64,000 bases of DNA from Sinorhizobium americanum (GCF_001651855.1 NZ_LNQC01000081.1:186001-250000); one strand, 5' to 3'; shown: positions 8,244 to 17,509, numbered from the stretch's first letter. Numbers and translations are program-made. The notes: generated by a model not told the origin, from the sequence alone.

Positions 8244-9313
8244 CAGCGGCCTTTCGTGAATGCGTCGATCTGATCAAGCGTCAGCGGCAGTGCGGCTTTG
8301 CCCTGGCGCCAGCCGTCGTACCAGCGGGCGGTCCATTCGATCGCCTGCCGCTGGGTAAACCGGGCGCGCCAGCCGAGGCTTTCGCCGGCAAGCGCCGGGT
8401 CGAGGCCGAGCGTCTGCATCTCGCGGGGTTGCTTTTGCGACGAGACGTCGTCCCATTCGGGTTTGAGCCCCATGGCCGCCTGGATGGCGTTCGCCACATC
8501 GCGCACGGGGATCTGCAGTTCGGCGGGCGAGGGGCCGAAGTTCAGGGCATCGACCGCGCTCGCGCCATTATAGATCGCTTCGGCGAAGAGGAAGTAACCG
8601 TTCAGGCAATCAAGTACGTGCTGCCAGGGGCGCGTCGCGAGCGGGCTGCGGATATTGAGCCTGGTGCCGGAAAGGGCGGCTCGGACGATGTCAGGCACCA
8701 GCCGGTCGGCGGAAAAATCGCCGCCGCCGATCACGTTGCCGCCACGGGCCGTCGCGATGCGGATGCCACGCTCTTGGAGAAAGGCGCTGCGCCAGGTCGC
8801 CACCGCGACCTCGCAGGCCGCCTTGGAGCCGGAATAGGGATCGTGGCCGCCAAGGGTGTCGGTTTCCCGAAAGTGCCTGCCGCTCTCGTCATTGCGATAG
8901 ACCTTGTCGGTGGTGACGACGAGGACCGCCTTCACCGAGGGAACCGCACGCGCCGCCTGGAGCAGCCGGATGGTGCCCATGACATTGACGTCGAAGGTCT
9001 CGGCGGGCGTCGCATAGCTCTCGCGCACCAGCGGCTGCGCCGCCATGTGCAGGATGATCTCCGGCTCGCTCTTGCGCGTGACGGTGGCAAGCGCCTCGCC
9101 GTCGCGGACGTCGCCGAACTGCCCGTGCGGTAGCCCGTCCGCATGGAGAAGCGCATGCAGCGACGGCTCGGAAGCGGGCGGCAGGGCGTAGCCGGTGACC
9201 TCGGCACCCAACTTCCTCAGCCACAGGCTCGCCCAGCTGCCCTTGAAGCCGGTGTGGCCGGTCAGCAGGACGCGCTTTCCTTTCCAGAAATCCGGATCGG
9301 GCAGGCGGCTCAT
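8243..9313 (-). CDS. rfbG: CDP-glucose 4,6-dehydratase
   Basis: 356 aa extended SDR. The nucleotide-binding motif is TGHTGFKGSWASLWL at residue 18. VVTTDKVYRN and the catalytic YSGSKAACE (YxxxK) near residue 155 are typical of CDP-glucose rather than dTDP-glucose dehydratases, as is LNIRSPLATRPWQHVLD. It converts CDP-D-glucose to CDP-4-keto-6-deoxy-D-glucose. The start overlaps the upstream cytidylyltransferase stop (ATGA), consistent with the usual rfbF-rfbG pairing. Confidence 0.93.
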   Translation of the reverse strand: MSRLPDPDFWKGKRVLLTGHTGFKGSWASLWLRKLGAEVTGYALPPASEPSLHALLHADGLPHGQFGDVRDGEALATVTRKSEPEIILHMAAQPLVRESYATPAETFDVNVMGTIRLLQAARAVPSVKAVLVVTTDKVYRNDESGRHFRETDTLGGHDPYSGSKAACEVAVATWRSAFLQERGIRIATARGGNVIGGGDFSADRLVPDIVRAALSGTRLNIRSPLATRPWQHVLDCLNGYFLFAEAIYNGASAVDALNFGPSPAELQIPVRDVANAIQAAMGLKPEWDDVSSQKQPREMQTLGLDPALAGESLGWRARFTQRQAIEWTARWYDGWRQGKAALPLTLDQIDAFTKGR

Positions 9314-10077
9314 GACCAGAGCTTCCAGGGGGCGCGGTTCTGCTGCCAGAGCTCCTCGAGCTGGTTCTTGTCGCGCAGCGTGTCCATGGGGCGCCAGAAG
9401 CCGTCATGCGGGAAGGCCATCAGCTGCCCGTCGCGTGCCAATCCCTCGAGCGGCGCGCTCTCGAACGCCACGTGATCGCCGTCGATGCGGTCGAGCACGG
9501 AGCGATTGAGCACGAAAAAGCCGCCATTGATGCGGCCATTGTCGCCGGCCGGCTTTTCAATGAAGCTCTGCACCTTGCCGGAGTCGATCGCCAGCGCGCC
9601 GTAACGCCCCGGTGGCACGACGCTGGTGACGGTTGCCTCGCGGCCATGCCGAAGGTGGAAATCGGTGAGCGCCCGGATGTCGATGTCGGCGACCCCGTCG
9701 CCATAGGTGAGGCAGAACGTGTCGCCGAGATATTCGCCGACGCGCTTCAGGCGCCCGCCGGTCATCGATTCCGCCCCGGTGTCCACGAGCGTCACCCGCC
9801 AGGGCTCGGCCTTGCTCGAATGGTAGATCGTCTCGCCCGTCGCCATGTCGAAGGTGACGTCGGACAAGTGCAGGATGTAATTGGAGAAATACTCCTTGAT
9901 CATGTAGCCGCGGTAGCCGAGGCAGATCACGAAATCGGTAAAGCCGTAATGGCTGTAGATCTTCATGATGTGCCAGAGGATCGGCCGACCGCCGATCTCG
10001 ATCATCGGCTTCGGCCTCAGGTGGCTTTCCTCGGAGATGCGGGTGCCGTATCCGCCGGCGAGAATGACGACCTTCAT
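9310..10077 (-). CDS. rfbF: Glucose-1-phosphate cytidylyltransferase
   Basis: 255 aa. The N-terminal LAGGYGTRISEESHLRPKP is the nucleotidyltransferase signature, and CLGYRGYMIKEYFSNYILH is characteristic of RfbF. TYGDGVADID (metal-binding Asp) and FWRPMDTLRDKNQLEELW at the C-terminus complete the family pattern. It makes CDP-glucose from CTP and glucose 1-phosphate, the first step of the pathway encoded by this three-gene - strand operon. No rfbH (3-dehydrase) is present, so this is not a standard 3,6-dideoxyhexose pathway. About 230 bases without an evident gene separate it from the divergent oxidase gene. Confidence 0.95.
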   Translation of the reverse strand: MKVVILAGGYGTRISEESHLRPKPMIEIGGRPILWHIMKIYSHYGFTDFVICLGYRGYMIKEYFSNYILHLSDVTFDMATGETIYHSSKAEPWRVTLVDTGAESMTGGRLKRVGEYLGDTFCLTYGDGVADIDIRALTDFHLRHGREATVTSVVPPGRYGALAIDSGKVQSFIEKPAGDNGRINGGFFVLNRSVLDRIDGDHVAFESAPLEGLARDGQLMAFPHDGFWRPMDTLRDKNQLEELWQQNRAPWKLWS

Positions 10078-10308
10078 GCCCTAACCTGCCTCTACCCAAT
10101 CTGCCGCCCTTATGGCCGGCGTTCCGGCGGTTCATTGGAGCATTTTCAGCCCGATTGCAACAATTGCGGTGCTTGTCCCGGGTTCGCCGGCGCTGCCGCT
10201 AATCCGAAATGAGTATACCGCCTGGCGGGAGGCGTCGCTTGCCGGGTGCCCGGCAAAGGCGCAGAATGCCGCGCGCTGGGGCATGGTTCATCGAGGGAGG
10301 ATCGAATC

Positions 10309-11748
10309 ATGAACGATATGAGCCTCACCAATCTCGAAGCAGGCAAGACAACGATCGGCGCCGCGGCCGTCGAGGCGCTTGCCGGGCGGCTGCGCGGCCG
10401 GGTGCTGGATGCGCGCGATCCGGCCTATGACGAGGCGCGCACCGTCTGGAACGCGATGATCGACCGCAGGCCGGGCCTCATCGTGCAGGCGGCCGGCGCC
10501 TCCGACGTCATCAATGCGGTTCGTTTCGCGGCGGAGAACCAGTTGCTCGTCGCGGTGCGCGGCGGCGGACACAATATCGCCGGCAATGCGGTCTGCGACG
10601 GCGGCCTGATGATCGACGTCTCGCCTATGAAATCGGTGCGCGTCGACCAGACGACGAAGCGGGCCTGGGTCGAGCCCGGCGCGACGCTTGCCGACGTCGA
10701 CAAGGAAACCCAGGCCTTCCGCCTGGTGCTGCCGACCGGCATCAACTCGACCACCGGCATCGCCGGCCTGACGCTCGGGGGGGGCTTCGGCTGGACCACG
10801 CGCAAATTCGGATTGACGATCGACAATCTCGTTTCGGTCGATGTGGTGACCGCAAATGGCGAGCTGCTGCGCGCCAGCCAGACGGAACACCGCGATCTCT
10901 TCTGGGCATTGCGGGGAGGCGGCGGCAATTTCGGCGTCGTCACAGCTTTTGAATTCGCGCTCAACGAACTTGGCCCGGACGTTGTCGCGGGGCTGGTCGT
11001 GCATCCCTTCGCCGATGCCGAAAACGTCCTCAGGCAGTATCGGCAGGCCCTGGAAAACGCTCCGGAAGAGCTCACCTGCTGGGTGGTGATGCGGCAGGCG
11101 CCGCCGCTGCCCTTCCTGCCCGAGGAATGGCATGGGAAGGAGATCCTCGCGCTGGCGATGTGCTATTGCGGCGATCCCGAAGCAGGCGAGAAGCCGACCG
11201 CGGAGTTGCGTTCCATCGGCGAGCCGATCGCCGATGTCGTCGGTCCCGTTTCCTTCGTCGCCTGGCAGCAGGCCTTCGATCCGCTGCTGGCGCCCGGCGC
11301 CCGCAACTACTGGAAGAGCCATGATTTCATGGAGCTTTCGGATCAAACGATCGGCATCCTCACGGATGCGATCCGCCAATTGCCGGGACCGGAATGCGAG
11401 GTCTTCATCGCTCATATTGGCGGCGCCGCCGGCCGGGTTGCGGTGGAGGAGACGGCCTTTCCACAGCGCAATTCGCATTTCATCATGAATGTCCATGCCC
11501 GCTGGCGCGAACCCTCAATGGATCAAGCCTGCATCGCGTGGGCACGCCGGCTCTTCGAAGCCGCCAAGCCTCATGCGGCCGGCACGGCCTATATCAACTT
11601 CATGCCGGAGGATGAGGGCGACCGGGTCGAGGCGGCCTATGGCGGCAACTACCGGCGGCTCGTCGAGGTCAAGCGCCGCTACGACCCGCAGAACCTGTTC
11701 CGGATGAACCAGAACGTGCGGCCGAGCGAACTGGCCGGCGCAGCATGA
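10309..11748 (+). CDS. FAD-linked oxidase with C-terminal berberine-bridge (BBE) domain
   Basis: 479 aa. The FAD_binding_4 domain (PCMH type) spans roughly residues 55-220. GGGHNIAGNA contains the histidine that is covalently flavinylated in this family, and LGGGFGWTTRKFGLTIDNL follows. The C-terminal YGGNYRRLVEVKRRYDP/NLFRMNQN is the BBE domain. Relatives include 6-hydroxynicotine oxidase and oligosaccharide oxidases. There is no obvious cysteine at the second (bicovalent) flavin position, so attachment may be single (inference). GGGAGG lies 8 bases before the ATG. The decarboxylase gene follows after 32 bases and probably shares the transcript. Confidence 0.88.
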   Translation: MNDMSLTNLEAGKTTIGAAAVEALAGRLRGRVLDARDPAYDEARTVWNAMIDRRPGLIVQAAGASDVINAVRFAAENQLLVAVRGGGHNIAGNAVCDGGLMIDVSPMKSVRVDQTTKRAWVEPGATLADVDKETQAFRLVLPTGINSTTGIAGLTLGGGFGWTTRKFGLTIDNLVSVDVVTANGELLRASQTEHRDLFWALRGGGGNFGVVTAFEFALNELGPDVVAGLVVHPFADAENVLRQYRQALENAPEELTCWVVMRQAPPLPFLPEEWHGKEILALAMCYCGDPEAGEKPTAELRSIGEPIADVVGPVSFVAWQQAFDPLLAPGARNYWKSHDFMELSDQTIGILTDAIRQLPGPECEVFIAHIGGAAGRVAVEETAFPQRNSHFIMNVHARWREPSMDQACIAWARRLFEAAKPHAAGTAYINFMPEDEGDRVEAAYGGNYRRLVEVKRRYDPQNLFRMNQNVRPSELAGAA

Positions 11749-11780
11749 CCAAGGGTCACGCAAGCTGATGGAGAAACCGC

Positions 11781-13202
11781 ATGGAGGACGGATCTGTCCG
11801 TGACCTTTTCCGCCGCGCGGCAGATCACGCCGCGCGGTTTCGCGAGACGATCTCCGATCGCCGGCAAGGACCTGAGGTCTCCTATCACGGCTCGCTGGAC
11901 GCCTTCCGCGAGGCGGTTCCGGAGGAGGGGACAGCCGGCGCCGATGTGATCGATACGCTTGCCGCCAAGGCGGAGCCCGGGCTTCACGTCATGACCGGCC
12001 CGCGCTTCTTCGGCTGGGTGATCGGCGGCTCGCATCCGGTCGGGGTGGCGGCAGACTGGTTGACCAGCGCCTGGGGCCAGAATGCCGCCAATCATTATGC
12101 GTCTCCGGCAGCCGCTGCGGCGGAAACGGTCGCCGCGGGCTGGCTGCTCGAACTCCTGGAGCTGCCGCGGACATGTTCCGTCGGCTTCGTCACCGGGGCG
12201 ACGGTGGCGAATTTCGTCTGCCTTGCAGCGGCGCGCGGCGAGGTCTTGCGGCGCGTCGGCTGGGACGCCGAGGCGCGAGGCCTTTTCGGGGCACCGCCGC
12301 CCACGGTGCTGATCGGCGACGACGCCCATGCGACTGTCTTCTCCGCACTCCAGTTTCTCGGCCTTGGAAACGACCGCGTCATTCGCCTGAAGACCGACGC
12401 ATTGGGCCGCATCGGCGTATCGGAATTCGAAGAACAGACGGCCAAGATCTCCGGCCCCTCGATCGTCATCCTGCAGGCCGGGCAGATCAACACCGGCGCC
12501 TTCGACGATTTCGCCGCTCTCATTCCCGTCGCCCGTCGCATCGGCGCCTGGGTCCATGTCGACGGCGCCTTCGGGCTCTGGGCCCGCGCCTGTCCGCCGA
12601 AACGGGTGCTCGCCGCAGCAGCCGATGAAGCCGACTCCTGGGCGACGGACGGTCACAAATGGCTGCAGACGCCCTATGATTGCGGCTACGCCATCATCCG
12701 GGACGAGGAGGCGCATCGCCGGGCCATGACGATCGCGGCGAGCTATCTGCCGCCGAGCCATGAAGGCGAGCGCGACCCGAGCCATTTCGTGCCGGAACTG
12801 TCGCGCCGCGCACGCGGCTTTGCCACCTGGGCGATGATCAGGCATCTCGGCCGAAAGGGCATTGCCGCCATGGTCGAGCGCCATTGCCGGGTTGCCGGCC
12901 GGATGGCGGCGCGGTTGAGCCTCGAAGACGGCATCGCCGTCCTGAACGAGATCGTGCTCAACCAGTTCATGGTCCGCTTCGGCGCGGGACGACCGGACGA
13001 GGAGGCCGACCGGCTCACGCAGAAGACGGTCGAGAGGCTGCAGGCCGACGGCGTCTGCTTCGCCGGCGGCGCCAGCTGGCGCGGACGAAAGGTGATGCGT
13101 GTCTCGGTCATCTCGTGGCTGACTGACGACAGCGCCGCAGACACGGCCGCCGATGCCATCATCGCTGCCTGGCGGGCTGTCAGCGAACCGGCGGGTTCGT
13201 GA
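11781..13202 (+). CDS. PLP-dependent group II decarboxylase (aromatic amino acid/glutamate decarboxylase family)
   Basis: 473 aa. The PLP lysine is in TDGHKWLQTPYDCG near residue 295, preceded by WVHVDGAFGLWA, which has the aspartate that contacts the PLP nitrogen. FVTGATVANF and the histidine in GDDAHATVF fit the fold. NHYASPAAAAAETVAAGWLLELL at the N-terminal end is typical of bacterial homologues annotated as aspartate aminotransferase-like or aromatic-L-amino-acid decarboxylases. Substrate unknown; the adjacent flavin oxidase suggests a small amino-acid or amine pathway (inference). Confidence 0.87.
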   Translation: MEDGSVRDLFRRAADHAARFRETISDRRQGPEVSYHGSLDAFREAVPEEGTAGADVIDTLAAKAEPGLHVMTGPRFFGWVIGGSHPVGVAADWLTSAWGQNAANHYASPAAAAAETVAAGWLLELLELPRTCSVGFVTGATVANFVCLAAARGEVLRRVGWDAEARGLFGAPPPTVLIGDDAHATVFSALQFLGLGNDRVIRLKTDALGRIGVSEFEEQTAKISGPSIVILQAGQINTGAFDDFAALIPVARRIGAWVHVDGAFGLWARACPPKRVLAAAADEADSWATDGHKWLQTPYDCGYAIIRDEEAHRRAMTIAASYLPPSHEGERDPSHFVPELSRRARGFATWAMIRHLGRKGIAAMVERHCRVAGRMAARLSLEDGIAVLNEIVLNQFMVRFGAGRPDEEADRLTQKTVERLQADGVCFAGGASWRGRKVMRVSVISWLTDDSAADTAADAIIAAWRAVSEPAGS

Positions 13203-13265
13203 CCAGGGGGTATACGAATCCGCATTCCACCGGCCCGCGGCGTCGAACGCATCGTGACGGTAGCG

Positions 13266-13291
13266 GGAACCTCACAGCCGCGCCTGTGGTT
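13266..13291 (+). promoter_or_regulatory. Possible RpoE2-type (ECF general stress) promoter, near match
   Basis: GGAAC at 13266-13270, a 17-base spacer, then GGTTAT at 13288. The alphaproteobacterial EcfG/RpoE2 consensus is GGAAC-N16-17-CGTT, so the -10 element has one mismatch. It lies about 110 bases upstream of the EF-hand gene. Confidence 0.3.
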
Positions 13292-13401
13292 ATCAGCTTC
13301 TGGAGCGGGTGCAGGACGACCGCGGCGCGCGGCCGTGCCGAGGCCGGCCAAGCTGCTTCACCCGGCCAGTTTGACTTGATCGAACGGGAGGAGGAATTCC
13401 C

Positions 13402-13845
13402 ATGTCAACGATGAGACTGCCAATCGCGGCCGCCCTTGCCGCGCTGATGATCGTCAGCCCTTCGGGCTTCGCCGCCGCGCAGACGCCCGCACCGCCTCCG
13501 CCGGCCGCGCAAACGCCCGACCAGGAAACACCCAACCAGGATCAGGGCACCCAGGATCAGGACGCCCAGGCGGATCGCCCGGACATGCAGCGCGACGACG
13601 GTTGGCGCGACGGCAGGCGCGGCGAGCGCATGCGCGACCGGATGCGGCACGGCAACCGGATGCGGGCCGGAATGATGCACCGGCAGATGATGAAAATCAT
13701 GTTCGCCATCACCGATGCGGACAATGACGGCGCGCTTTCCTTCGAGGAGATCAGCACCATCCACAAACGCATCTTCGACAAGGTGGACGTCAACCGCGAC
13801 GGCAAGGCGACGCCCGAGGAAATCCAGACCTACTTCCACAACTAG
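13402..13845 (+). CDS. Exported EF-hand calcium-binding protein
   Basis: 147 aa. A signal peptide covers about residues 1-27 (hydrophobic core AALAALMIVSPSGFAAA, cleavage after AAA/AAQ). A Pro/Gln/Asp-rich linker and an Arg/Met-rich segment follow. Two EF-hand loops close the protein: DADNDGALSFEE and DVNRDGKATPEE, both with the acidic residues at loop positions 1, 3, 5 and 12. It is probably periplasmic and binds calcium. GGGAGGAGGAA precedes the ATG. The function is not known; such proteins are common in rhizobia. Confidence 0.85.
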   Translation: MSTMRLPIAAALAALMIVSPSGFAAAQTPAPPPPAAQTPDQETPNQDQGTQDQDAQADRPDMQRDDGWRDGRRGERMRDRMRHGNRMRAGMMHRQMMKIMFAITDADNDGALSFEEISTIHKRIFDKVDVNRDGKATPEEIQTYFHN

Positions 13846-13914
13846 CGACCGTCCGCTACGCTCTCTCTTGTTGCAGGGCCGGCCCTCACCGGCCCCAAGA
13901 TGTTGCGAGGGCGG

Positions 13915-14274
13915 ATGACGTCATTCAGGTTGAAGCGCGTCTACGCGGCGCCGGAAGCGTCGGATGGCACGCGCATCCTCGTCGACCGCCTCTGGCCGCG
14001 CGGCATCGCCAAGGACAAGGCGCGGATCGACCTCTGGCTGAAGGACATCGCGCCCAGCGACGCGCTACGCGAGCGCTTCCATGGCAAGCCGGAGGACTGG
14101 GAGGCGTTTTGCGAAGCCTATGCCCAGGAACTCGAAGAGGAGGCGGCGCAGGCGGCGGTGAAAGAGCTGCGCGATCTGCTCAAGCAAGGGCCGGTGACGC
14201 TGCTCTATGCGGCGCGCGACGAGAACCACAACAATGCGGTGGCGCTGAAGGCGTGGCTGGAGGAGAACCAGTGA
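13915..14274 (+). CDS. DUF488 family protein
   Basis: 119 aa. RILVDRLWPRGIAKDKARIDLW and the C-terminal VTLLYAARDENHNNAVALK are the recognised DUF488 (YeaO-like) pattern. The biochemical function is unknown. The ATG at 13915 has a GAGGG upstream and gives MTSFRLKRVY; an ATG at 13900 would add five residues. It stands alone between the EF-hand gene and the convergent ABM gene. Confidence 0.82.
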   Translation: MTSFRLKRVYAAPEASDGTRILVDRLWPRGIAKDKARIDLWLKDIAPSDALRERFHGKPEDWEAFCEAYAQELEEEAAQAAVKELRDLLKQGPVTLLYAARDENHNNAVALKAWLEENQ

Positions 14275-14328
14275 GGGGCTTGGCGCCTCCGAGCCGACGC
14301 GCGCCGATCGGTTCTGACCCGCGAACAC

Positions 14329-14625
14329 CTATTTCAACGAAAGGACCACCGGTCCCGCGACCGGGTCGGTCACGCCCAACCCGCCGCCCAGGTCCTCGAG
14401 CGACTCGCGGAAGCTGTCGAGCGTGGCGATCATCTGTGGCCGACTGGCGGCCAGCGCCTCCATGCTCTCCCATTCGACGATGATGCAGAAGCGCCCCTCG
14501 CCGGTCTTCACGATGTTGGCGTGCCGCATGCCTTCCCAGCTCGCGGCGATGTTTCGGTGCGCATCGAGGAAGGTGTCCTCCATGCCGGGCTTAACCTTGA
14601 AACGAACGACGTTGAATGCGGTCAT
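14329..14625 (-). CDS. ABM-domain (antibiotic biosynthesis monooxygenase-like) protein
   Basis: 98 aa ferredoxin-fold protein. VVRFKVKPGMEDTFLDAHR at the N-terminus and RFCIIVEWESMEALAASRPQM in the middle follow the dimeric alpha/beta barrel pattern. Such proteins act as cofactor-free monooxygenases, heme-degrading enzymes or unknown stress proteins. GAGG lies seven bases before the ATG at 14625. The frame stays open further upstream, but that part lacks family similarity. Confidence 0.78.
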   Translation of the reverse strand: MTAFNVVRFKVKPGMEDTFLDAHRNIAASWEGMRHANIVKTGEGRFCIIVEWESMEALAASRPQMIATLDSFRESLEDLGGGLGVTDPVAGPVVLSLK

Positions 14626-14802
14626 GATTGCCTCAGGTGAGTGGATGATAATGATTGCGATGGGGCCGGCGTGTGCGGCAAAAGAAGGGCGATGAAGCAG
14701 CATCCACGGATCGGCGCCGGTGCCTCCGCCAGAATAGCCTGCCCGAGGAGCAAGAGAAGATGGAAATCGAGGCGGCCGACCTCGGCGAGCACTCGCTCAG
14801 GT

Positions 14803-15885
14803 TTACCAGCCTTCGAAGAGTGATGGTTCTGCCCGTGATCCAGTCGCAGACGAGTGGTCTCCCAAAATAGCATTTATCGCATCAGGGGGCAGAGGCGTCG
14901 CGAGGTTTGTCCCATTGAACTCAAGCACGCGTAAGACGCGTCGCTGCTTTGCCTTGCCATCAACGACGCGATAGGCCCATTGGACTTTGAGGCTATCCCA
15001 AACTTCTACCTGAAGGTTTTTCATCTTAACGAGTCGCCAAAACTCAGCATCCTCAATGACAAAGTAGCAGTCGCGTCGGCTGGCATCTTTGCCCTTCCAC
15101 TGGCGAGTTCGTTGATCCTCCTGAACCCAATTCGGCGACGTAACATTGATACTTTCGATGGCAACTATCCATTCTGGCGGGTCTTCCTCGCCCTCCTTTC
15201 GAATGGGCTTCTGCGATCGGCCGGGGAAGGAATTGCGAGGAATAGGAAATGTGTCATCCGGTGTAAAGCCGACGCGTTTGACGTCTCCATCGTTGAAACA
15301 GGCAGCATAGAAGTCGGCACGAGCGTCCAGCGCGCCCACAAGCTCTCCATCGTCCATGCCAAGCCGAACTAGTTCGTGGGTTTCTTTTTCGAGGATGGCA
15401 CGCGTTACCGTTGTCAGAAACTTTTCAGCGGACCTGCACGCGAGTTCTTCGCGTGTGGGATCGGGGGGAGCCAGACGCACGTTGTTAACTTCATCTTCGG
15501 TCGGTTCTTCCGTTGCAAGACCATGTTCGATGGTCTCTCGACTAAGGCTGCCCAACTCCTTCATCCACGCTGACGTCGGCTTTCCAGTCAGCCCCTCAAT
15601 GAAACCAGCAGGAGTGTCACTATCCAGAAAAACAACAACAGCAGCAGCAGTGGTCAGTAGCACCGCCAGCCTCTGTAAAAAACTGCCGCTCTCCGGCGGC
15701 AAGACTACGAGTTCGTAGTCGAGACCACCTCCAAACAAGGCTTGGTCTAGAGAATCGATAATCCGCCGCGCGCTATCTGCCGTCTGGATGAAGGTATCGA
15801 GTTTTATATGATGGTCTTCAACATCGAAGTGGATGAACAGGGGGGTCGAAGGTCTTTCAACTTCCCACGAAAAATCTTCCGGCAT
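14803..15885 (-). CDS. Protein of unknown function, low-GC, tRNA-proximal
   Basis: 360 aa from the ATG at 15885 (GAGG four bases upstream); a GTG at 15915 would add ten residues. I do not recognise the family. The N-terminal third contains YELVVLPPESGSFLQRL followed by a hydrophobic stretch (LLTTAAAVVVFLD) that may be one membrane helix. A charged middle region follows. The C-terminal part (FWRLVKMKNLQVEVWDSLKVQW...RVLRVLEFNG) looks like a beta-rich domain. The GC content is visibly lower than that of its neighbours, and the gene lies on the 3' side of tRNA-Arg(CCG), a common site for acquired DNA. A phage or island origin is likely but unproven. Confidence 0.7.
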   Translation of the reverse strand: MPEDFSWEVERPSTPLFIHFDVEDHHIKLDTFIQTADSARRIIDSLDQALFGGGLDYELVVLPPESGSFLQRLAVLLTTAAAVVVFLDSDTPAGFIEGLTGKPTSAWMKELGSLSRETIEHGLATEEPTEDEVNNVRLAPPDPTREELACRSAEKFLTTVTRAILEKETHELVRLGMDDGELVGALDARADFYAACFNDGDVKRVGFTPDDTFPIPRNSFPGRSQKPIRKEGEEDPPEWIVAIESINVTSPNWVQEDQRTRQWKGKDASRRDCYFVIEDAEFWRLVKMKNLQVEVWDSLKVQWAYRVVDGKAKQRRVLRVLEFNGTNLATPLPPDAINAILGDHSSATGSRAEPSLFEGW

Positions 15886-16320
15886 TAGGCCTCGGTCCTT
15901 ATCATCCTCGCACACAAGTTATTCGCGACCTGCACTTTGAGCAAGTAACGACCTGATTCGTTGTTGAGTTCTTCAGAGGAAACTTCGGGAAAACCCGTTG
16001 ATCTCACTGGGGTTAGTTTACCTATGCCAGCCACGGTCAAGAGCGATGACCGCAAAGATGAGATCGAGGATGGCGTGGTGATCGCTTGTCCGAGCGTCCG
16101 CTGACCACTCAGTCTGAGCGAGCGACAGACATTATAATCAAGCAATAGCGGTTTGCATTGCCGGTCGAGGTGTAACCTTTACGTTGCTTGACCTGCTAAG
16201 CAAGATCGGCATCCCCCATGTCGCCGTCTAGCTATCGATCCACGCAAGAATGTAGCGCCAAATCGTAGCGATCCGGAGGAAAGAAAAAACATGCTTAAGT
16301 TAATGAAATCTTTAGGATTA
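15886..16320. other. Low-GC spacer with no convincing gene
   Basis: About 435 bases between the unknown gene and the tRNA. A - strand frame of 86 codons (16145 down to 15885) ends with TAA overlapping the ATG of the unknown gene (TAATG), so a short coupled or truncated upstream gene is possible, but its sequence matches nothing I know. I see no integrase remnant and no second copy of the tRNA 3' end. Confidence 0.4.
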
Positions 16321-16397
16321 TGGCGCACCCGACAGGATTCGAACCTGTGACCTTTGGAATCGGAATCCAACACTCTATCCAGCTGAGCTACGGGTGC
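16321..16397 (-). tRNA. tRNA-Arg (anticodon CCG)
   Basis: 77 bases including an encoded CCA. Read on the - strand, GCACCCG pairs with CGGGTGC in the acceptor stem; the D arm has AGCTGGATA, the anticodon loop is TTCCGAT with anticodon CCG, and the T arm is ACAGG-TTCGAAT-CCTGT. It decodes CGG arginine codons. From memory, S. meliloti has a single tRNA-Arg(CCG) gene, carried on pSymB and essential; if the same holds here, this gene makes the replicon indispensable. Confidence 0.96.
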
Positions 16398-16708
16398 ATC
16401 CGTTGGCGGCCAGGGCCGCCGAAGCAGGCTGTGAGCGGTTCTTAGCCTAGCTTGCGTGCCGCTTCAATGGCCAATTGCAAGAGAGTGCGGGGGAAATTCG
16501 ATTTCCGCGCGGAAGCTGTGGTCGCGGTGCATCGATCGGCGTGCGCTGGCCGCCCAAGAAAAAATGCCGCATCCGGGGGATGCGGCATCGAGGCGTGAGC
16601 GGATTTCTCTGGCCGGAGCGGAGTTCGGGGCCGCGGTTCGGCCTGTCGGCCGCTCAATCCTCAAGCTATACGGGCCCCAAGCCATACAGGCCCCAAACCA
16701 TTCGGGCC
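16398..16708. other. Spacer between tRNA-Arg and xylG
   Basis: 311 bases without a supported gene. It holds the terminator of the xylFHG operon (16558-16588). Near 16672-16714 a short motif like ggccccaagccatacag is repeated imperfectly three times next to the xylG 3' end. Confidence 0.5.
16558..16588 (-). terminator. Rho-independent terminator of xylFHG
   Basis: The arms at 16578-16588 and 16564-16574 pair over 11 bases with a 3-base loop. On the - strand the stem is followed by TTTTTTCTT. It is 120 bases past the xylG stop. Confidence 0.8.
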
Positions 16709-17494
<786 letters not shown>

Positions 17495-17509
17495 TGTTCG
17501 AACTCCTGA

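Noticed and set aside
15886-16320. Integrase remnant or att repeat beside the tRNA
   Set aside because: No tyrosine recombinase motif and no second copy of the tRNA 3' end were found in the window.
16179-16373. Open frame with [11 protein letters not shown]
   Set aside because: This peptide is the translation of the tRNA-Arg sequence.
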